DNA of 8,997 nucleotides, taken from positions 1 through 8,997 of the forward strand of contig CAMCTQ010000042.1 of the NCBI GenBank assembly GCA_945878545.1, written 5' to 3'. Origin of the DNA: Rickettsia typhi (GTDB lineage: Bacteria > Pseudomonadota > Alphaproteobacteria > Rickettsiales > Rickettsiaceae). The notes under the pieces are model-generated. The model had not been told where the DNA came from. It searched no databases and saw only the letters and a program-made list of their open reading frames with translations. Position numbers and translations under genes: made by a program. Position 1 is the stretch's first letter; each line of letters starts with the position of its first letter. Shown here piece by piece: positions 7,062 through 8,997 of this stretch.

Positions 7062-8409
7062 AGAAGAAATGAGTAAAACGTGAAATAAAATTAGGTTTAA
7101 AAATTACCTTTATAACCCCACTTAATATTTCACTATCATAGTAAGATATATGGGGAATGGCCACCACTTTTTCAAGATTTTTAATTATTGGCAACGTAAA
7201 TAATATAGATTTATGGCTATTATTGCTATCTTTGGCTAACTTTTTTAAATTTAAATGTTTTTTTAAGCATATATATTCATCCATTGCAAGATTTGAAACA
7301 GTGTAATCTGGATTATCAAGGATAATTTCAAATCTATTATCCCAATGTGAGATATAACAGTGAGGTATTGCCGCACCACTAGCATCTTTGCGTTCTAAAT
7401 TGTCATCCTCTCCAACAAAAGCCTTTTCTTTGTAAATTACTATCTCCCCGTTTTTAGCAATTAATTTACAATGGCTCAAAGTAGAGGATTTAAATGAATT
7501 ATCAGAAATAGAAGAAATAATATTTATTACATTCCTATATCTAGGCAATACGGTCTTACCACTTACCATCGTTAGAACATAATTAATTATATGGATCTTG
7601 ATCTCTGCCTCCAGGTCTCTAAACTTAGTAATACCAATTTTAGCAAACCCATAATTATAAATCGATACTACTTCAGCAATAGCTTGTATGAGTATTTTAT
7701 TTAACCATTTAGCTCTATCGATTGATACATTATATTCACCTAATAATGTTACCTTTTCTTCTGGACTGAGTACCTCTAACTTTTTTCTTACTCTATTCCT
7801 TTCATATTTATCTAATTTATTAGATTCATCTTCAAACCAACTGATATTATTCAGTAGCAAATAATCAATTAATTCTTTTTTTTCTACATTAAATAACGGA
7901 CGCACTACCCATAAATTATTCTGAAAGTAAGTAATATTAGGTATCAGAGCAAGATCACTAGATTTTTTTGACTTTTTTATTAGATAGGTCTCGAGCATAT
8001 CGTCAAGGTGATGAGCGGTAAGTAACAACGAAATCCCGAACCTTTTGCAACCCTCATTAATTAATTCATAACGCGCCTTTCTTGCCCTCTCTTGTATTGC
8101 CGTTATCTTATCACCACAAGTCCATGATAAAGGAACAAAATGAAATCCATACTGAGCCGATAATTTTTTGATATAAGAAATTTCTAATTTAGACTCTGCT
8201 CGTAAATTATGGTCAACAGAAAAAACTGTAACTTCGATATCATTAACACGCGACCATTCAAGCACCAAATGTAACAAGGCTACAGAATCTACCCCCCCTG
8301 ATACTGCTACGGCAATTTTGTTAACTTTATTTACACCTAAAATATTATTTATATTGAATGCAAATTTTTTTTGTAAAACACAACAAGATAAAGCGTTTCC
8401 TACACTCAT
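7060..8409 (-). CDS. tilS: tRNA(Ile)-lysidine synthase TilS
   Basis: TilS adds lysine to C34 of the CAU-anticodon tRNA-Ile so that it reads AUA codons; it uses ATP and acts in the cytoplasm. The 449-residue protein has the PP-loop SGGVDS at 37-42 (pyrophosphate-binding), DHNLR at 66-70, the TilS motif TAHHLDDMLET at 131-141, and WFEDESN...YERNRVR (191-208), matching the family's DxSNxxxxxxRNxxR box. The C-terminal half is weakly conserved. It ends in NFISRFTHFF, which resembles the rickettsial TilS C-terminus I recall. Some spotted fever rickettsiae carry a palindromic-element peptide in the middle of this protein; none is seen here. The homologous region begins about residue 11, but no start codon occurs there, so the ATG at 8409 is the only good start. 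That ATG directly follows the stop of the upstream gene. Confidence 0.95.
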   Translation of the reverse strand: MSVGNALSCCVLQKKFAFNINNILGVNKVNKIAVAVSGGVDSVALLHLVLEWSRVNDIEVTVFSVDHNLRAESKLEISYIKKLSAQYGFHFVPLSWTCGDKITAIQERARKARYELINEGCKRFGISLLLTAHHLDDMLETYLIKKSKKSSDLALIPNITYFQNNLWVVRPLFNVEKKELIDYLLLNNISWFEDESNKLDKYERNRVRKKLEVLSPEEKVTLLGEYNVSIDRAKWLNKILIQAIAEVVSIYNYGFAKIGITKFRDLEAEIKIHIINYVLTMVSGKTVLPRYRNVINIISSISDNSFKSSTLSHCKLIAKNGEIVIYKEKAFVGEDDNLERKDASGAAIPHCYISHWDNRFEIILDNPDYTVSNLAMDEYICLKKHLNLKKLAKDSNNSHKSILFTLPIIKNLEKVVAIPHISYYDSEILSGVIKVIFKPNFISRFTHFF

Positions 8410-8715
8410 TTAACTAGGCAACCAAGACAAGTCTTCAAATACTTCATATATCAATATCAATAGATATATTGCAATCACTGCCATACTAAAACTTAAAACA
8501 AAAGTCCTAAAGGACTTAAAAAATATTGCTAAAAGCCCTCCTACAACTATAGTCCCCAAGGTATAATAACCACCATATATTAACAGACGCAAAAGTATGT
8601 TATTAGTGAAATAGCTCACTAAACTACGATCAGTAGTATATGCAAAAACACTGTGGATCGGTAATTGAACTAAAGTAATTATAAAAACATACAGAAAGTT
8701 CTTATTAAAAGTCAT
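8410..8715 (-). CDS. Small membrane protein of unknown function
   Basis: I do not recognise this 101-residue protein. The N terminus looks like a signal peptide or signal anchor: a hydrophobic run at about 7-25 ending in a VFA-Y site that could be cleaved after Ala25. Two further hydrophobic segments lie at about 46-66 and 71-91, joined by a short basic turn (KSFR), and the C-terminal tail is acidic (EVFEDLSWLPS). Size and layout (signal peptide plus two membrane helices) resemble VirB2/TrbC-type pilins, but I see no sequence motif to support that. Its TAA stop is followed immediately by the tilS ATG, so the two are probably cotranscribed and coupled. There are 76 nt to the sdhB stop upstream. 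No Shine-Dalgarno is visible. Conserved position rather than motif is the main argument that it is real. Confidence 0.75.
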   Translation of the reverse strand: MTFNKNFLYVFIITLVQLPIHSVFAYTTDRSLVSYFTNNILLRLLIYGGYYTLGTIVVGGLLAIFFKSFRTFVLSFSMAVIAIYLLILIYEVFEDLSWLPS

Positions 8716-8791
8716 AGATTTTTTTACTAGTTAAAAAGTTGAATAAATTTCTAAATTAGTATTCTCCGTATTGCTGTAGCTTAGACCAAAC

Positions 8792-8997
8792 CTATATCCC
8801 CTGTCTTTCCAGCATTTTTTTCTTAATTTCTGCAATGGCTTTAGCTGGATTTAATCCTTTCGGGCAAGTTTTTGTACAATTCATAATGGTATGGCATCTA
8901 TAAAGCTTAAACGGATCTTCTAAAGCATCCAATCTCTCACCACTAGCCTCATCTCTTGAATCAGCAAGCCATCTATATGCCTGCAATAGTATCGCGG
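8792..8997 (-). CDS. sdhB: Succinate dehydrogenase iron-sulfur subunit, C-terminal part
   Basis: SdhB carries electrons from the flavoprotein SdhA to ubiquinone in complex II at the inner membrane, linking the TCA cycle to respiration. Only the last 68 or so residues are in the window; the frame stays open to the edge, reading [16 protein letters not shown], so the gene begins beyond it and the TTG at 8986 is not its start. The [18 protein letters not shown] block matches E. coli SdhB closely. The first two Cys correspond to the [3Fe-4S] ligands Cys206 and Cys212, and the third to Cys216 of the [4Fe-4S] cluster. The His and Ile of CHTI match the quinone-site residues His207 and Ile209. The C terminus ([10 protein letters not shown]) is of normal length. 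It is the first - strand gene here and may be cotranscribed with the small membrane protein that follows. Confidence 0.97.
   Translation of the reverse strand, partial: AILLQAYRWLADSRDEASGERLDALEDPFKLYRCHTIMNCTKTCPKGLNPAKAIAEIKKKMLERQGI

Noticed and set aside
8984..8986. TTG at 8986 as an sdhB start
   Set aside because: The same frame continues upstream to the window edge with residues typical of SdhB (AILLQAYRW), so the gene is cut by the window rather than starting there.

Overview
The window suggests an AT-rich, obligately intracellular alphaproteobacterium of the Rickettsiaceae. The evidence is the close rickettsial character of TrxB (310 residues from its true start), FtsH, the TilS C-terminus ending in an SRFTHF motif, SodB beginning MTYCN, and SdhB. 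A Rickettsiales-type dispersed palindromic repeat (GTCATCCCGCG...CGCGGG) also lies between two genes. Several proteins look diverged from what I remember of the typhus and spotted fever species, so a relative or an outlying lineage is possible. I cannot name the species from sequence alone.

Layout, left to right. A complete tRNA-Ile(GAT) gene with encoded CCA (5-81) is followed after 25 nt by a DUF805 membrane protein (107-568), both on the + strand. All remaining protein genes are on the - strand, so they are read from right to left. A hairpin at 655-692 lies in the convergent gap between DUF805 and sodB. In transcription order the - strand carries: the 3' part of sdhB, cut by the window edge; an unrecognised 101-residue membrane protein; tilS; ftsH; a palindromic repeat element (about 4928-5109); trxB; dnaB; nagZ; and sodB.

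Two tight groups stand out. In the first, the small membrane protein gene ends exactly where tilS begins (0 nt), and ftsH starts 9 nt after tilS with its ribosome site overlapping the tilS stop codon. In the second, trxB-dnaB-nagZ are separated by only 26 and 14 nt. sodB has its own strong ribosome site and a possible -10 box, so it may be transcribed separately.

The genes are mostly housekeeping: TCA cycle and respiration (SdhB), tRNA lysidine formation (TilS), membrane protein quality control (FtsH), thiol redox (TrxB), replication (DnaB), peptidoglycan recycling (NagZ) and superoxide defence (SodB). I do not see a new multi-gene system. The points most worth a second look are the nested palindromic element and its effect on the apparent trxB start, a roughly 60-residue insert in NagZ next to the nucleophile loop, and the small membrane protein fused tightly to tilS. 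No intergenic stretch exceeds 300 bases.
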